DNA from: Hymenobacter terricola | GTDB lineage: Bacteria > Bacteroidota > Bacteroidia > Cytophagales > Hymenobacteraceae | Length of the DNA: 64,000 bases | Direction of reading: 5' to 3' | Assembly: GCF_017921975.2 (NCBI RefSeq) | Contig: NZ_JAGEMO020000039.1 | Location: 1-64,000, forward strand | Shown: one piece after another, positions 44,272-53,456 of the stretch | How the letters are laid out: each line of letters opens with the position of its first letter | Position numbering within the stretch: the first letter of the stretch is position 1 | The notes under the pieces: generated by a model | The model's database searches: none | Told to the model about the DNA's origin: nothing | What the model saw: the letters and a program-made list of their open reading frames with translations, nothing else | Position numbers and translations under genes: made by a program

Positions 44272-44577
44272 ATGGCCGATATCACCCCCATCGAACTCCA
44301 CCAGCGCCAGCAAGCCGGCGAAACGCCCACCATCATCGACGTGCGCGAGCCCTGGGAATACGAGGAAGCCCGCATGCCCGGCGCGCAAAACATTCCCCTC
44401 AGCTCCCTGCCCGAAAAGCTCGACGACATCGACGAGTGGAAGAACCAGGAAATCATCGTGCACTGCAAGAGCGGCAATCGCTCGGCCTCGGCCAAGGCCT
44501 ACCTCACCCAGCAGGGCTTCACCAACGTGCGCAACCTGGTGGGCGGCTTCCAGGCCTACATGGCCGCCGGTATCTAG
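44272..44577 (+). CDS. Single-domain rhodanese
   Basis: 101 residues covering one rhodanese fold: IIDVREPWEYEEARMPGAQN, then the active-site loop HCKSGNRSASA with Cys65, and a C-terminal helix ending GGFQAYMAAGI. It probably carries persulfide sulfur in the cytoplasm (PspE/GlpE-like, without a signal peptide). The following gene is on the same strand, but a strong hairpin separates them. Confidence 0.92.
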   Translation: MADITPIELHQRQQAGETPTIIDVREPWEYEEARMPGAQNIPLSSLPEKLDDIDEWKNQEIIVHCKSGNRSASAKAYLTQQGFTNVRNLVGGFQAYMAAGI

Positions 44578-44599
44578 CCGCAGTTCCCCCGAAAACCAG

Positions 44600-44651
44600 C
44601 GCCGCAACGCGGCGGCACCTCCGTCGGGAGTTGTGCCGCCGCGTTGCGGCG
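44600..44651. terminator. Perfect 19-bp hairpin between rhodanese and monooxygenase genes
   Basis: Arms 44600-44618 and 44633-44651 (cgccgcaacgcggcggcac and its complement) around a 14-nt loop, followed by a short T-rich tract. It ends just upstream of the promoter-like motif of the next gene. Confidence 0.75.
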
Positions 44652-44666
44652 CCGGCCGTTTTTGGC

Positions 44667-44674
44667 TATCTTTC
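44667..44674 (+). promoter_or_regulatory. Promoter-like TATCTTTC, possible leaderless start of the monooxygenase
   Basis: One base from TAnnTTTG and only 4 nt before the ATG at 44679, so transcription would begin at about the start codon. Confidence 0.4.
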
Positions 44675-44678
44675 TACC

Positions 44679-46004
44679 ATGTCAGCAGCGGAAAAAATCT
44701 GCCTCATTGGCGCGGGTTCTACGGGCCTCACGGCGGCCAAGGCCCTAAAGGAAGCCGGCCTGCCCTTCGACTGCTTCGAGAAAGGCTCGGCCCTGGGCGG
44801 CAACTGGCGCTACGGCAACGACAACGGCCTGTCGTCGGCCTACCGCTCGCTGCACATCAACACCAACCGCGAAATCATGAGCTATTCGGACTTTCCCATG
44901 TCCGCGCAGTACCCCACGTTTCCGCACCATTCGCACATCATCCGCTATTTCGAAGAGTATGCCCGTCACTTCGGCGTGGCCGATTTGATTACCTACAACA
45001 CCGAAGTCACCGGCGTGCGCCCCAACCCCGACGGCTCCTGGCGCGTGGCCACCCGGCCCCGCGCCGGCACCCCGCACGAGGACGATTACCGGGCCGTCAT
45101 CGTGGCCAACGGCCACCACTGGAGCCCGCGCTACCCCGAGCCGCCCTTCCCCGGCCACTTTACCGGCGAAACCCTGCATGCGCACTTCTACCGCACCCCC
45201 GACCAGGTGGCGGGCCGCAACGTCGTCATCGTAGGCATCGGCAACTCGGCCGTCGACATTGCCTGCGAAGCCGCCCGCCAGTACGGCGGCCAGGTCACCA
45301 TTTCGACCCGCAGCGGCGCCCACATCCTGCCCAACTGGCTCTGGGGCATGCCCTTCGATTCTCTGGCCTCGCCCTTTACCAGCAAGCTCCCCCTGGCCCT
45401 CCAACGCCTCGTGCTGAAAGCTGCCCTCTGGCTGGCCCACGGCAACCAGGAGCAGTACGGCGTGCCGCGCCCCCAGCGCGCCCTGCTCATGGAGCACCCC
45501 ACGCTCTCGCAGGATTTGCTGAACCTGGCCGGCCGTGGCCTCATCCAGTTCAAGCCCAACATCCGGGAGCTGCAAGGCGATAAAATCCTGTTCGAAGACG
45601 GCAGCACCCTGCCCGCCGACCTGCTCATCTACGCCACCGGCTATAAAGTCTCGTTCCCCTTCTTCGCCCCCGATTTCCTCAACGTGGAGGCCCAAAATAA
45701 TCTGGAACTGTACCGCCGCGTGGTGCACCCCGACCACCCCGGCCTCTATTTTCTGGCCTTCATTCAGCCGCTGGGAGCCATCATGCCCCTGGCCGAAATT
45801 CAGGCCAAATGGGTGGCCCAGCTGCTCACCGGCCAGTGCCAACTGCCGTCGCCCGCCGCCATGCGCCAAAGCATTGCCGCCGACAAAGCCGCTCTGTCCC
45901 GCCGCTACGGCCCGTCCCCGCGCCACACCATGCAGGTCGATTTCTACCCCTATAAAGAGCTGATTGAGGAGGAAATCCGGCAGCACGCAACGGCCAAAGT
46001 GTGA
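44679..46004 (+). CDS. Flavin-containing monooxygenase
   Basis: 441 residues from the ATG at 44679; the frame opens earlier but runs through the rhodanese gene. ICLIGAGSTGLTAAKAL is the FAD GxGxxG site. FTGETLHAHFY fits the FMO/BVMO fingerprint FxGxxxHxxx(Y), and VIVGIGNSAVDIA is the NADPH site. It is of the class B monooxygenase type, oxidising soft nucleophiles (N or S) with NADPH and oxygen. The sulfur-related rhodanese upstream is suggestive but not evidence of a pathway. The stop lies 2 bp from the convergent recQ stop. Confidence 0.9.
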   Translation: MSAAEKICLIGAGSTGLTAAKALKEAGLPFDCFEKGSALGGNWRYGNDNGLSSAYRSLHINTNREIMSYSDFPMSAQYPTFPHHSHIIRYFEEYARHFGVADLITYNTEVTGVRPNPDGSWRVATRPRAGTPHEDDYRAVIVANGHHWSPRYPEPPFPGHFTGETLHAHFYRTPDQVAGRNVVIVGIGNSAVDIACEAARQYGGQVTISTRSGAHILPNWLWGMPFDSLASPFTSKLPLALQRLVLKAALWLAHGNQEQYGVPRPQRALLMEHPTLSQDLLNLAGRGLIQFKPNIRELQGDKILFEDGSTLPADLLIYATGYKVSFPFFAPDFLNVEAQNNLELYRRVVHPDHPGLYFLAFIQPLGAIMPLAEIQAKWVAQLLTGQCQLPSPAAMRQSIAADKAALSRRYGPSPRHTMQVDFYPYKELIEEEIRQHATAKV

Positions 46005-46006
46005 GG

Positions 46007-47944
46007 TCACGCCACCACCAGCCGCCCATCGGCCGCGTAGGCCAGCTCGCCCCGGTCCACCATTTCGCGCACGGCGGCGGTAATGGCCGCCGCATCCTTA
46101 GGCGGAAACGCGGCCAGCAATTCCCTCGGCGACGCCGCCGCCTGGCGCAGGTGTTGCAGCAGCGGCTCGCGTAGCGAAGGGGCCTCGGAAGTGGCCTGGG
46201 CCGTTTTTTTCTCCGCCAGGCAAATATCGCACACCCCGCAGGGGGCCGGGTCGGCTTCGTCGAAATACGTGAGCAGCAGTATCTGGCGGCAGCGGGTGCC
46301 GGCCAGGTAGTGGCCCACGGCGTTGGTTTTGGCGCGGGCCAGGTCGCGGGCGGCGGTCATGCGCACCTGGTCGATGGGCAGCTTGGGCGCATCAAAGCGC
46401 GGCGTGGTGAACATGGCCTGCGGCGACTCCTGCCGGGGCTGGTAGTGCAGAATCCCCGCCGTGTGCAGGTAGCGCAGCTGCTGGCGCACTTCCACCACGC
46501 TGCGGCGTAGGTGCGTGGCCAGCGCATTTTCCGAAATGGCCTGGAAATCGGCAAACAGCTCGCCGCCGTGCAGCCGCAGCAGGGCCTTTATCAGCAAATC
46601 GTGCTGGGCATTGGCCACCTGGAAGGCGTACAAATCCTGGTGGTTCATTATCAGGTGCACCCGCGCCGGGCTGTTCACGGCCTCGTTCAATTGCACGAAG
46701 CCCTCGCGCTGCAAAATCTTCAGCGAATTGTGCGCGTCCACCGCCTTGATGCGGTAGGTTTCGGCAAACTGCTGCAAGTCGAAGTCGAACGCGGCCAGCT
46801 CGCCGCCGCCCACCGCCGTGCGCGAGTAGTTGGCCAGCGCCTGGTACACGCGCCGCACCGTATCCAAAGGTGGAAACGCCTGGTTGGTGCGGCGGCGCAG
46901 CTCGTCGGCATCGTTCGGGCCAGCCAGGAGCACGGCGAAGGCGTACTGCCCATCGCGCCCGGCGCGGCCGGCTTCCTGGTAGTAGGCCTCCAGCGTATCG
47001 GGCGCGTCGAGGTGGGCCACGAGGCGCACGTCGGGCTTGTCGATGCCCATGCCGAAAGCGTTGGTGGCCACGATGAGCCGGACTTTGTCCGCAATCCAGT
47101 CCTGCTGCACCTGGGTGCGCTTTTCCGAGGGCAGGCCCGCGTGGTAGGCCGCCGCCGAGAACTTGTGCAGCTGCAAAAACGCCGCCGTGTCCTCCGTCTG
47201 GCGCCGCGTGCGGGCGTACACGATGCCGGTTTTGGTGGGCCCCACGCCGCGCACCACTTCCAGCAGCCGGCGCAGCTTGTCCTCGGTATGCAGCACTGAA
47301 TACGACAGCTTGGGCCGCGCAAAACTCTGCCGAAACACGCCCGCGCCCGGCCGAAACTTCAGCTTCTCCACGATATCGGCCTGCACCTGCGCCGTGGCCG
47401 TGGCCGTAAGGGCGATAACCGGCACATCCGCCGACAGGGCCTCCCGCAGTTCTGCGATGCGCAGGTACGGCGGCCGGAAATCGTAGCCCCACTGCGAAAG
47501 GCAGTGGGCTTCGTCCACGGCCAGCAGGCCCACGTTCATCTTTGCCACCCGCACCTGGAACAGCTCCGTGAGCAGCCGCTCGGGGCTCACGTACAGGAAT
47601 TTCACGTTGCGGCCATACACGCAATTATCCAGCGCATGGTCGATTTCCTGGTGGCTCATGCCCGCGTAAATGGCTTCTGCTTTCAGCCCGCGCTTGCGCA
47701 GGTTGTCCACCTGGTCCTTCATCAACGCAATGAGCGGCGACACCACGATGCAGATGCCGGGCAACGCCAGGGCCGGCACCTGGAAGCAGATGCTCTTGCC
47801 GCCGCCGGTGGGCAGCAGCGCCAGCGTATCGTGCCCGCCCAGCACGGAATTGATAATATCCTCCTGCCCCGGCCGGAACGCCGTGTGGCCCCAATGCTCC
47901 TTCAATAGAGCCAGTGGCGAGGTTTCGGTAGGAGCGGAGGACAT
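46007..47944 (-). CDS. recQ: RecQ-family ATP-dependent DNA helicase
   Basis: 645 residues. Helicase core: Walker A PTGGGKS with Lys50, DEAH at 144-147 followed by the RecQ aromatic loop (HCLSQWGYDF), motif IV-VI with VATNAFGMGIDKPDVR and QEAGRAGRDG. A RecQ zinc domain follows (CRQILLLTYFDE, CGVCDIC), then a winged helix. The C-terminus carries a short extra helical region instead of a full HRDC domain. It unwinds 3'-5' at replication forks and in recombination. A TACCTTCG motif ends 4 nt before the ATG. Confidence 0.93.
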   Translation of the reverse strand: MSSAPTETSPLALLKEHWGHTAFRPGQEDIINSVLGGHDTLALLPTGGGKSICFQVPALALPGICIVVSPLIALMKDQVDNLRKRGLKAEAIYAGMSHQEIDHALDNCVYGRNVKFLYVSPERLLTELFQVRVAKMNVGLLAVDEAHCLSQWGYDFRPPYLRIAELREALSADVPVIALTATATAQVQADIVEKLKFRPGAGVFRQSFARPKLSYSVLHTEDKLRRLLEVVRGVGPTKTGIVYARTRRQTEDTAAFLQLHKFSAAAYHAGLPSEKRTQVQQDWIADKVRLIVATNAFGMGIDKPDVRLVAHLDAPDTLEAYYQEAGRAGRDGQYAFAVLLAGPNDADELRRRTNQAFPPLDTVRRVYQALANYSRTAVGGGELAAFDFDLQQFAETYRIKAVDAHNSLKILQREGFVQLNEAVNSPARVHLIMNHQDLYAFQVANAQHDLLIKALLRLHGGELFADFQAISENALATHLRRSVVEVRQQLRYLHTAGILHYQPRQESPQAMFTTPRFDAPKLPIDQVRMTAARDLARAKTNAVGHYLAGTRCRQILLLTYFDEADPAPCGVCDICLAEKKTAQATSEAPSLREPLLQHLRQAAASPRELLAAFPPKDAAAITAAVREMVDRGELAYAADGRLVVA

Positions 47945-47948
47945 AGGG

Positions 47949-47956
47949 CGAAGGTA
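47949..47956 (-). promoter_or_regulatory. Promoter-like TACCTTCG, possible leaderless recQ start
   Basis: Minus-strand motif ending 4 nt before the recQ ATG at 47944. Confidence 0.4.
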
Positions 47957-48401
47957 CTGCCTCGTTTTTATGCACCAGTTGCTTTCCTTCTTACCGCAAT
48001 TCAGTAGTCTATTACGTCAACGAAAAGAACCAGAAAGCGCATTAGCTAAGGAGTTCACGAAACTCATTCCTGCTTCGAGTTTCGTAAACTTTGAAAAGTG
48101 AACGAGTTTCTTAAACTCAATCTGGATAATCGGGTACATTCGCCAAGCTGAAAATTCCCATTTGCAGCGGTTCACCAAAAGGAGCGTATGTTTCTTATTC
48201 TGGTTCACCCTAGCCAGTGCAACACGGTTCATTCTAAATAATATCCCTTTTTATAACGATAACCTGTTGAATTAAAACAATATACAGTCTTAAATTATCA
48301 AATACGAAGTCTAATGTAGGTCTTTTTAGCCTTGCTCCCCAAGGTGACTCAGCGTAGGTTTGTTCGGTGGGATTTTCCGCGATGCTCTTTCCCTTAACGC
48401 G
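47957..48401. promoter_or_regulatory. Intergenic region with three operator-like palindromes (48051-48118)
   Basis: No convincing gene in about 445 bp. Three 15-bp palindromes related to GAGTTTCnTAAACTC lie at 48051-48065, 48077-48091 and 48104-48118 (the last perfect), 26-27 bp apart. A TACATTCG promoter-like motif (48135-48142) and a short Met-start frame at 48188 with an aaaggag ribosome site follow, but that frame stops after 17 codons. It looks like a regulated promoter whose gene has been lost. Confidence 0.45.
48355..48362 (+). promoter_or_regulatory. Promoter -7 element TAGGTTTG
   Basis: Exact TAnnTTTG match, 39 nt before the lipoprotein ATG at 48402. Confidence 0.5.
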
Positions 48402-48884
48402 ATGAAAAAGGTGCTGTTCTGCTTGCTGGTCCTGTTGGTTAGCTGCAAAAAAGACGACGGCAACCCGTTGCCCAAGGCTACGCAAGAGGGGAAAAACACG
48501 TTTGGTTGCCTCTTGGATGGGGAAGTATTCATACCTACGCCCAGCCACAACGTTTTTCAGCCTGTCACCCCGTTGCAGGGCTATTTTTACCGACGTGAAA
48601 TCGGCGTAAAAGCGTATGGCGAACAGGGGCAGATGTACTTAGCCTTGCGCGACGCGTTTCGGCCAGGCACCTACTCCTTGGCTGAAACCTCCACGGGCAA
48701 CTACGGCAGTCTTAATCGCAGTTCGGGCGGATTTTATACCTCGTCCACGCACGGGGGGCTCATCACGCTCACCCGCATTGATACTGTCGCCCGCGTGATG
48801 GCCGGCACCTTTGAGTTTTCCGCGCTGGACCGAAGCGGCGGTACCATCTCCGTCAAATCGGGCCGGTTTGATGTTGCGTTCTAA
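48402..48884 (+). CDS. Lipoprotein of unknown function
   Basis: 160 residues from the ATG at 48402; an in-frame start 14 codons earlier would precede the promoter element. The signal MKKVLFCLLVLLVSCKKDD has a lipobox LVSC, so it is lipid-anchored, with KKDD after the Cys typical of Bacteroidota surface export signals. The mature part is beta-rich (FGCLLDGEVFIPTPSHNVF, MAGTFEFSALDRSGGTISV) and resembles small surface lipoproteins with a single beta-sandwich. No specific function. Confidence 0.75.
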   Translation: MKKVLFCLLVLLVSCKKDDGNPLPKATQEGKNTFGCLLDGEVFIPTPSHNVFQPVTPLQGYFYRREIGVKAYGEQGQMYLALRDAFRPGTYSLAETSTGNYGSLNRSSGGFYTSSTHGGLITLTRIDTVARVMAGTFEFSALDRSGGTISVKSGRFDVAF

Positions 48885-48930
48885 GGCAAGCCTTACTCGT
48901 TTACGAAAACGGTGGATTTCTAATCCGTCA

Positions 48931-48965
48931 ACAAAAAAAGCCCGGTACCTTACGGCACCGGGCGG
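48931..48965 (-). terminator. Terminator of the annealing-like gene
   Basis: Minus-strand stem cccggtgcc/ggtaccggg (one mismatch) with a run of seven T residues, 23 bp after the stop. Confidence 0.85.
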
Positions 48966-48988
48966 GCAGAAATGTGAAAGAAAAAGGA

Positions 48989-49777
48989 TTAAGCGGCGGC
49001 TTTCTCGCCGTTCTCACGGTCGTCGATGGCTTTGCGCAGCTTGGCGATGGCCTGAATGGCGCGCTCCTCATCGAGGCGGTTGATGTTGAGCAGCATCTTG
49101 GTTTTCTCGGGGCGGGTGATGACCGGGTGGTTCAGCAGGCGGATGATTTCCTCCTTCTGCGAAGCCGTGGCGTATTGCACGGGGGCAGCAGCGGCTTCCG
49201 CCGCCACGGCTGGTGCCTCGGCGGGCACTACCTGCATGGCGGGCACGGCCTGGGCCACTGCAACGGCCGGAGCGGGAGCCGCAACAGGCGTGTTGGTGTT
49301 GTAGTCCATTTCCTCGGCGGGCGTAGGCTCGTAGCCGGCGGCGCGGATAATCCAGGCCAGGCAGTTGCGGTAGGCTTTGCCGATGGCGCGGGTCTGGGCC
49401 ATGCTCATGATGGCAAATTCCTGGTAGAATTTCTTGCCGCTCTCCTTGTTCGAGCACACGGCGAAACCGGCGCCCACCGTAGCGCCGTGACGCAGGTCAA
49501 ACAGCGTCACCTTGGCCTGGTACTTCATTTCCTCGGCGCTGCTCACGTTGATGACGTGCTCCACGATGGGCACGATGCCCAGGCGCGAGCCGGCGTACTG
49601 CCAGCCTTCCACGTTCACAAACTCCTTGCCCTGGACGTTGGTGGTGAGCTTGTTTTCCTTAATGAACTTGGCGAGGTCCTTCGCCAGGTCCAGTGTTTCG
49701 TCGGAGCGCGCAATGTCGTAGCTCTCGGCTTTAACTTTTTTGGTAATGTCCTTGGTGGTTTTGGGGGCCTCGTTCAT
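48989..49777 (-). CDS. Phage-type DNA-processing protein, single-strand-annealing-like
   Basis: 262 residues, no signal peptide. The central signature MAQTRAIGKAYRNCLAWIIRAAGYEPTPAEEM occurs in many phage and chromosomal proteins found near RecT/ERF or other recombination genes. An N-terminal alpha/beta domain (about 20-150), an Ala/Pro/Val linker (about 170-205) and a C-terminal helical bundle (TASQKEEIIRLLNHP) follow. It may bind or anneal single-stranded DNA. The family assignment is by motif style only. No other phage genes lie near. Confidence 0.5.
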   Translation of the reverse strand: MNEAPKTTKDITKKVKAESYDIARSDETLDLAKDLAKFIKENKLTTNVQGKEFVNVEGWQYAGSRLGIVPIVEHVINVSSAEEMKYQAKVTLFDLRHGATVGAGFAVCSNKESGKKFYQEFAIMSMAQTRAIGKAYRNCLAWIIRAAGYEPTPAEEMDYNTNTPVAAPAPAVAVAQAVPAMQVVPAEAPAVAAEAAAAPVQYATASQKEEIIRLLNHPVITRPEKTKMLLNINRLDEERAIQAIAKLRKAIDDRENGEKAAA

Positions 49778-50380
49778 GGCGGTGCTTTTTTTTTAATGTG
49801 TCCAACTGATGTTCGGGTCTATAACCCAAAGATAGAAAGAAACGTGCCAGAAAAGCCAGAAATATTAGTAAATTTTATTGCTGTATTTCAGGTGTTTATC
49901 AGCAATAGTAAAATTTGTTCGGTTTTTACTAAAGCTAATTAGGTTGGGATGATGGGTTTTTAGCAAAGTGAGGAGTTTATAAAGCGGCCGCCGCAATTTG
50001 GTTCCCCGGGTTTGGGAAATGTCCGGAGGTCAGCCACCCGGCCGGCACAGGTTTTTTAATGACGCGAAACAACCTTTTTTCGCCTTCCTCCGAGTACAGG
50101 TTTGTATCCCTGACGCAGATGCGCTAGCCCGGTTCGCGACCGGCACCGCAGTTTGTTGCTCTGGCCGGCTCGTGGCCGGGCGGTGGGAGGTCGGCGCCGA
50201 CTTCCGCTGCTTGCTCATTACCGGCTGACCGTTTACGCCGTCCCTTTTTCATGCTGGTTTCGCCGCTGCGAAGCTCCTTACCCCCGCCCGGCTTCCGGGC
50301 GGTTCAGGCCTTGCTGTGCCCAGTTTTTGGCCACCCAGGCAAGCCATTTCCTTCTTTTCTAAAGCTAAAGATTCCCTGTC
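49778..50380. promoter_or_regulatory. 603-bp intergenic region, promoter TATCTTTG at 49827-49834 (minus)
   Basis: The minus-strand TAnnTTTG element lies 49 nt before the annealing-like gene. An A+T-rich block at 49860-49940 carries an inverted repeat (aaattttattgctg with cagcaatagtaaaattt) and two TTTACTAA octamers (49865-49872 reversed and 49925-49932), also found before umuD. From 49985 to 50380 no feature is seen apart from the leader of the next lipoprotein gene. Confidence 0.4.
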
Positions 50381-51286
50381 ATGACCAAATCAGCCAATTC
50401 CCTCCTGTCGCGCTTCCGCGCCCTTGGGCTGGGCCTCGCGCTCCTCGGCTCCCTGAGCCTGAGCGTCGTGAGCTGCAAAAAAGACTCTACCACCGCTCCC
50501 GCCGACGACCAGGACGCCGTGGCCACCGTGAAAGTGGCCACCTCCGCCACCCTCGGCCCCTACCTCACCGATGCCAATGGCAAGACCCTCTACTTTTTCG
50601 CCCGCGACGTGGACGGCACCAATGCCTGCACCAGCGCCACCTGCAGCCCCCTCTGGCCCGTGTACTACGAAGCCAGCCTCAAAGTGCCCAAAGCCCTGAA
50701 AGCCGAGGATTTCGCCACCAAAACCACCACCGATGGCCGCCCGCAAACCACTTACAAAGGCTGGCCGCTCTACTACTACGCCCCGGCCGCTGCCGGCGTG
50801 TACACCCGTGAGGCTCCCGGCGTCACTGGCGGCAACGCCATCGGCGGCATCTGGCACGTCGTCAATCCCGGCTACGGCGTGGTGCTGGCCAGTAAGCTAG
50901 TCGAAGACAAAGCCACCCACGTGGTGGCCAATAAAACCTACCTGGTGGACACGCAGGGCCGCACGCTGTACTTTTTTGCCAAGGACAATACCAGCCCCGC
51001 TACGCAGCCCACCAACTGCACGGGCGGTTGCGCCGCCATCTGGCCCGCGCTGTACATGAGTGTGCCGGCCGTGCCCTCCACGCTGCACGCCAGCGACTTC
51101 GCCACCATCACCCGCGACCCCAGCACCACCACCGGCCCCTACGGCACCACCACCGCTACCCGCGAGCAGCTCACCTACAAAGGCCACCCGCTCTACTACT
51201 ACGCCGGCGACAACGCCACCCGCGGCCACGCCGAAGGCCACGATTTGCTGGATTCCGGGGACTTGTGGTTCGTCGCCGCGCCGTGA
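50381..51286 (+). CDS. Lipoprotein with two COG4315-type repeats
   Basis: 301 residues. Signal ending LSVVSC, then KKD, gives lipid attachment. Two copies of the secreted repeat (PF03640 type) follow. Copy 1 has YLTDANGKTLYFFARD, CSPLWPVYY and YKGWPLYYYA (about 60-160); copy 2 has YLVDTQGRTLYFFAKD, CAAIWPALYM and YKGHPLYYYAGD (about 185-295). The family has no firm biochemical role; related proteins are found with electron-transfer components. A long inverted repeat lies between it and the convergent lolD-like gene. Confidence 0.85.
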   Translation: MTKSANSLLSRFRALGLGLALLGSLSLSVVSCKKDSTTAPADDQDAVATVKVATSATLGPYLTDANGKTLYFFARDVDGTNACTSATCSPLWPVYYEASLKVPKALKAEDFATKTTTDGRPQTTYKGWPLYYYAPAAAGVYTREAPGVTGGNAIGGIWHVVNPGYGVVLASKLVEDKATHVVANKTYLVDTQGRTLYFFAKDNTSPATQPTNCTGGCAAIWPALYMSVPAVPSTLHASDFATITRDPSTTTGPYGTTTATREQLTYKGHPLYYYAGDNATRGHAEGHDLLDSGDLWFVAAP

Positions 51287-51310
51287 GGATAATAGGTCTG
51301 ATTATAAGGC

Positions 51311-51411
51311 CGTCATGCTGAGCGGAGCCGAAGCATCTCGCGTGTGGTAGCAATCCAATCGACTGGGTTTACTCCTGCACGCGAGATGCTTCGGCTCCGC
51401 TCAGCATGACG
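51311..51411. repeat. Inverted repeat, gtcatgctgag family, copy 2
   Basis: Perfect 34-bp arms at 51311-51344 and 51378-51411 around a 33-nt loop, then ttttttt on the plus strand. It shares its ends with copy 1, but has ggagccg in place of cttgccg in the arms, matched on both sides. Confidence 0.9.
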
Positions 51412-51437
51412 TTTTTTTATTAAGCTACCCCAAACCC

Positions 51438-52097
<660 letters not shown>

Positions 52098-52134
52098 GGG
52101 CGGGCAGCGATAGACGTGAATGGGTGCGTAGCGG

Positions 52135-52142
52135 CAAAGCTA
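52135..52142 (-). promoter_or_regulatory. Promoter -7 element TAGCTTTG of the lolD-like gene
   Basis: Exact TAnnTTTG match on the minus strand, 37 nt before the TTG start. Confidence 0.5.
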
Positions 52143-52233
52143 CGCAGAATCCCGTCGGAGCCGCGCCGCGACTGATACGCAGCCAGCCGGTTGGCGTAGA
52201 TACCGTTTGGCCGGTGACTGGAAATTATTATTC

Positions 52234-53385
52234 ATGATGCTTTCCTTCTTTTCGTGGCGGCGCTGGTGGCCGCTGGCCTTGCTGGGCGTGGTGCCGCTGC
52301 TGGCGCTGTGGTGGTGGCCCCGCCACCTGCGCGGCAGTGCGCCGCCCCCCAGCGCCCCCCAGCTGGAAGCCGAGCTAGCCGCCCGCCCGGCAGTGCCGGC
52401 CAGCCCTTTCGACAGCACGCGCCTGCGCGGCGTGAGCTGGGTGGGCGGCGACTCCATCACCGCCACCGAGCTGGCCCCGCTGGTCCGCGACCACATCACC
52501 TGGATTGCCCAGATGCCGTTTGGCTGGCAGGGCGAAGCCGCCGAGCCGACTATTCGCGTGCATACGGAGCGGCCCAGCGGCCGGCGTGGCATGTGGGGCG
52601 AAAGCGACGCTGGGCTGACGTACACGGCCCAACTGGCCCGGCAGCACGGCATCCGCACTTTGTTGAAGCCCCACTTGTGGGTGCGGGGCCACAATTCCTG
52701 GCCCGGCGACATCAACATGACCAACAACACCGACTGGGACGCCTGGTTTGCCAGCTACGCCGGCTTCATGCTGCATTATGCCCAGCTGGCCGAAACGGCC
52801 CATCTCGACGGCCTGTGCATCGGCACTGAGCTGCTGCACGCCACCGAGCCAGCCCACGAAAAGGCCTGGCGCGGGCTCATCCGCCAGATTCGGCGCGTGT
52901 ACCACGGCCCGCTCACCTACGCTGCCAACTGGAGCGGCGAGTACGAGCAAATCCGGTTCTGGGACGCGCTGGACTACGTGGGCATTCAGGCTTATTTCCC
53001 GCTGAACACGGCCACCAGCCCGCCGCTCGATACGCTGCTGCGCGGTTGGCAGCCGCATTTGCAGAAGCTGGCAGCCTGGCAGAAGAAAATCAAAAAGCCC
53101 GTGGTCTTCACCGAAGTAGGCTACAAAACCACGCCCGATGCCGCCGTCCGGCCCTGGGAATGGCCCGAGCGCATGGCCGCCTTCGACACGCCCGATGAAG
53201 CCACCCAGGCCCGCTGCTACGAGGCACTTTTTCGGGCCTGTTGGGGCCTGCCGTGGCTCAAGGGCATGTTTATCTGGAAGTGGTACCCCGGCCTGGAAGC
53301 CGACGGCCCGGCCCGCCGCCACGCCGATTTCACGCCCCAGCACAAGCCCGCCGAGACGGTATTGACGCGGTGGTATGCGCAATGA
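52234..53385 (+). CDS. GH113-like TIM-barrel glycoside hydrolase, membrane-anchored
   Basis: 383 residues from the ATG at 52234 (52237 equally possible; a TTG at 52207 is unlikely). An N-terminal hydrophobic anchor (WPLALLGVVPLLALWWW) is followed by a TIM barrel. LDGLCIGTELLHATEP carries the likely acid Glu after strand 4, and VVFTEVGYKTTPDA the likely nucleophile Glu after strand 7. GVSWVGGDSI and LKPHLWVRGHNSWPGDI fit the family. GH113 enzymes are beta-mannanases, but bacterial homologs vary. It would act at the periplasmic face. Confidence 0.75.
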   Translation: MMLSFFSWRRWWPLALLGVVPLLALWWWPRHLRGSAPPPSAPQLEAELAARPAVPASPFDSTRLRGVSWVGGDSITATELAPLVRDHITWIAQMPFGWQGEAAEPTIRVHTERPSGRRGMWGESDAGLTYTAQLARQHGIRTLLKPHLWVRGHNSWPGDINMTNNTDWDAWFASYAGFMLHYAQLAETAHLDGLCIGTELLHATEPAHEKAWRGLIRQIRRVYHGPLTYAANWSGEYEQIRFWDALDYVGIQAYFPLNTATSPPLDTLLRGWQPHLQKLAAWQKKIKKPVVFTEVGYKTTPDAAVRPWEWPERMAAFDTPDEATQARCYEALFRACWGLPWLKGMFIWKWYPGLEADGPARRHADFTPQHKPAETVLTRWYAQ

Positions 53386-53398
53386 CGCCGGGCCGCCG

Positions 53399-53406
53399 TA
53401 CTTTCG
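53399..53406 (+). promoter_or_regulatory. Promoter-like TACTTTCG of sucC
   Basis: 50 nt before the ATG at 53457; the identical octamer precedes the rhodanese gene. Confidence 0.4.
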
Positions 53407-53456
53407 CGCCAGCAACCGAAGGTCAGCGTAGCTAAATCCACCCCTTTTTCATTTTT

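Noticed and set aside
48017-48232. 71-codon minus-strand frame
   Set aside because: It covers the three operator-like palindromes and has no recognisable fold; regulatory DNA is the better reading.
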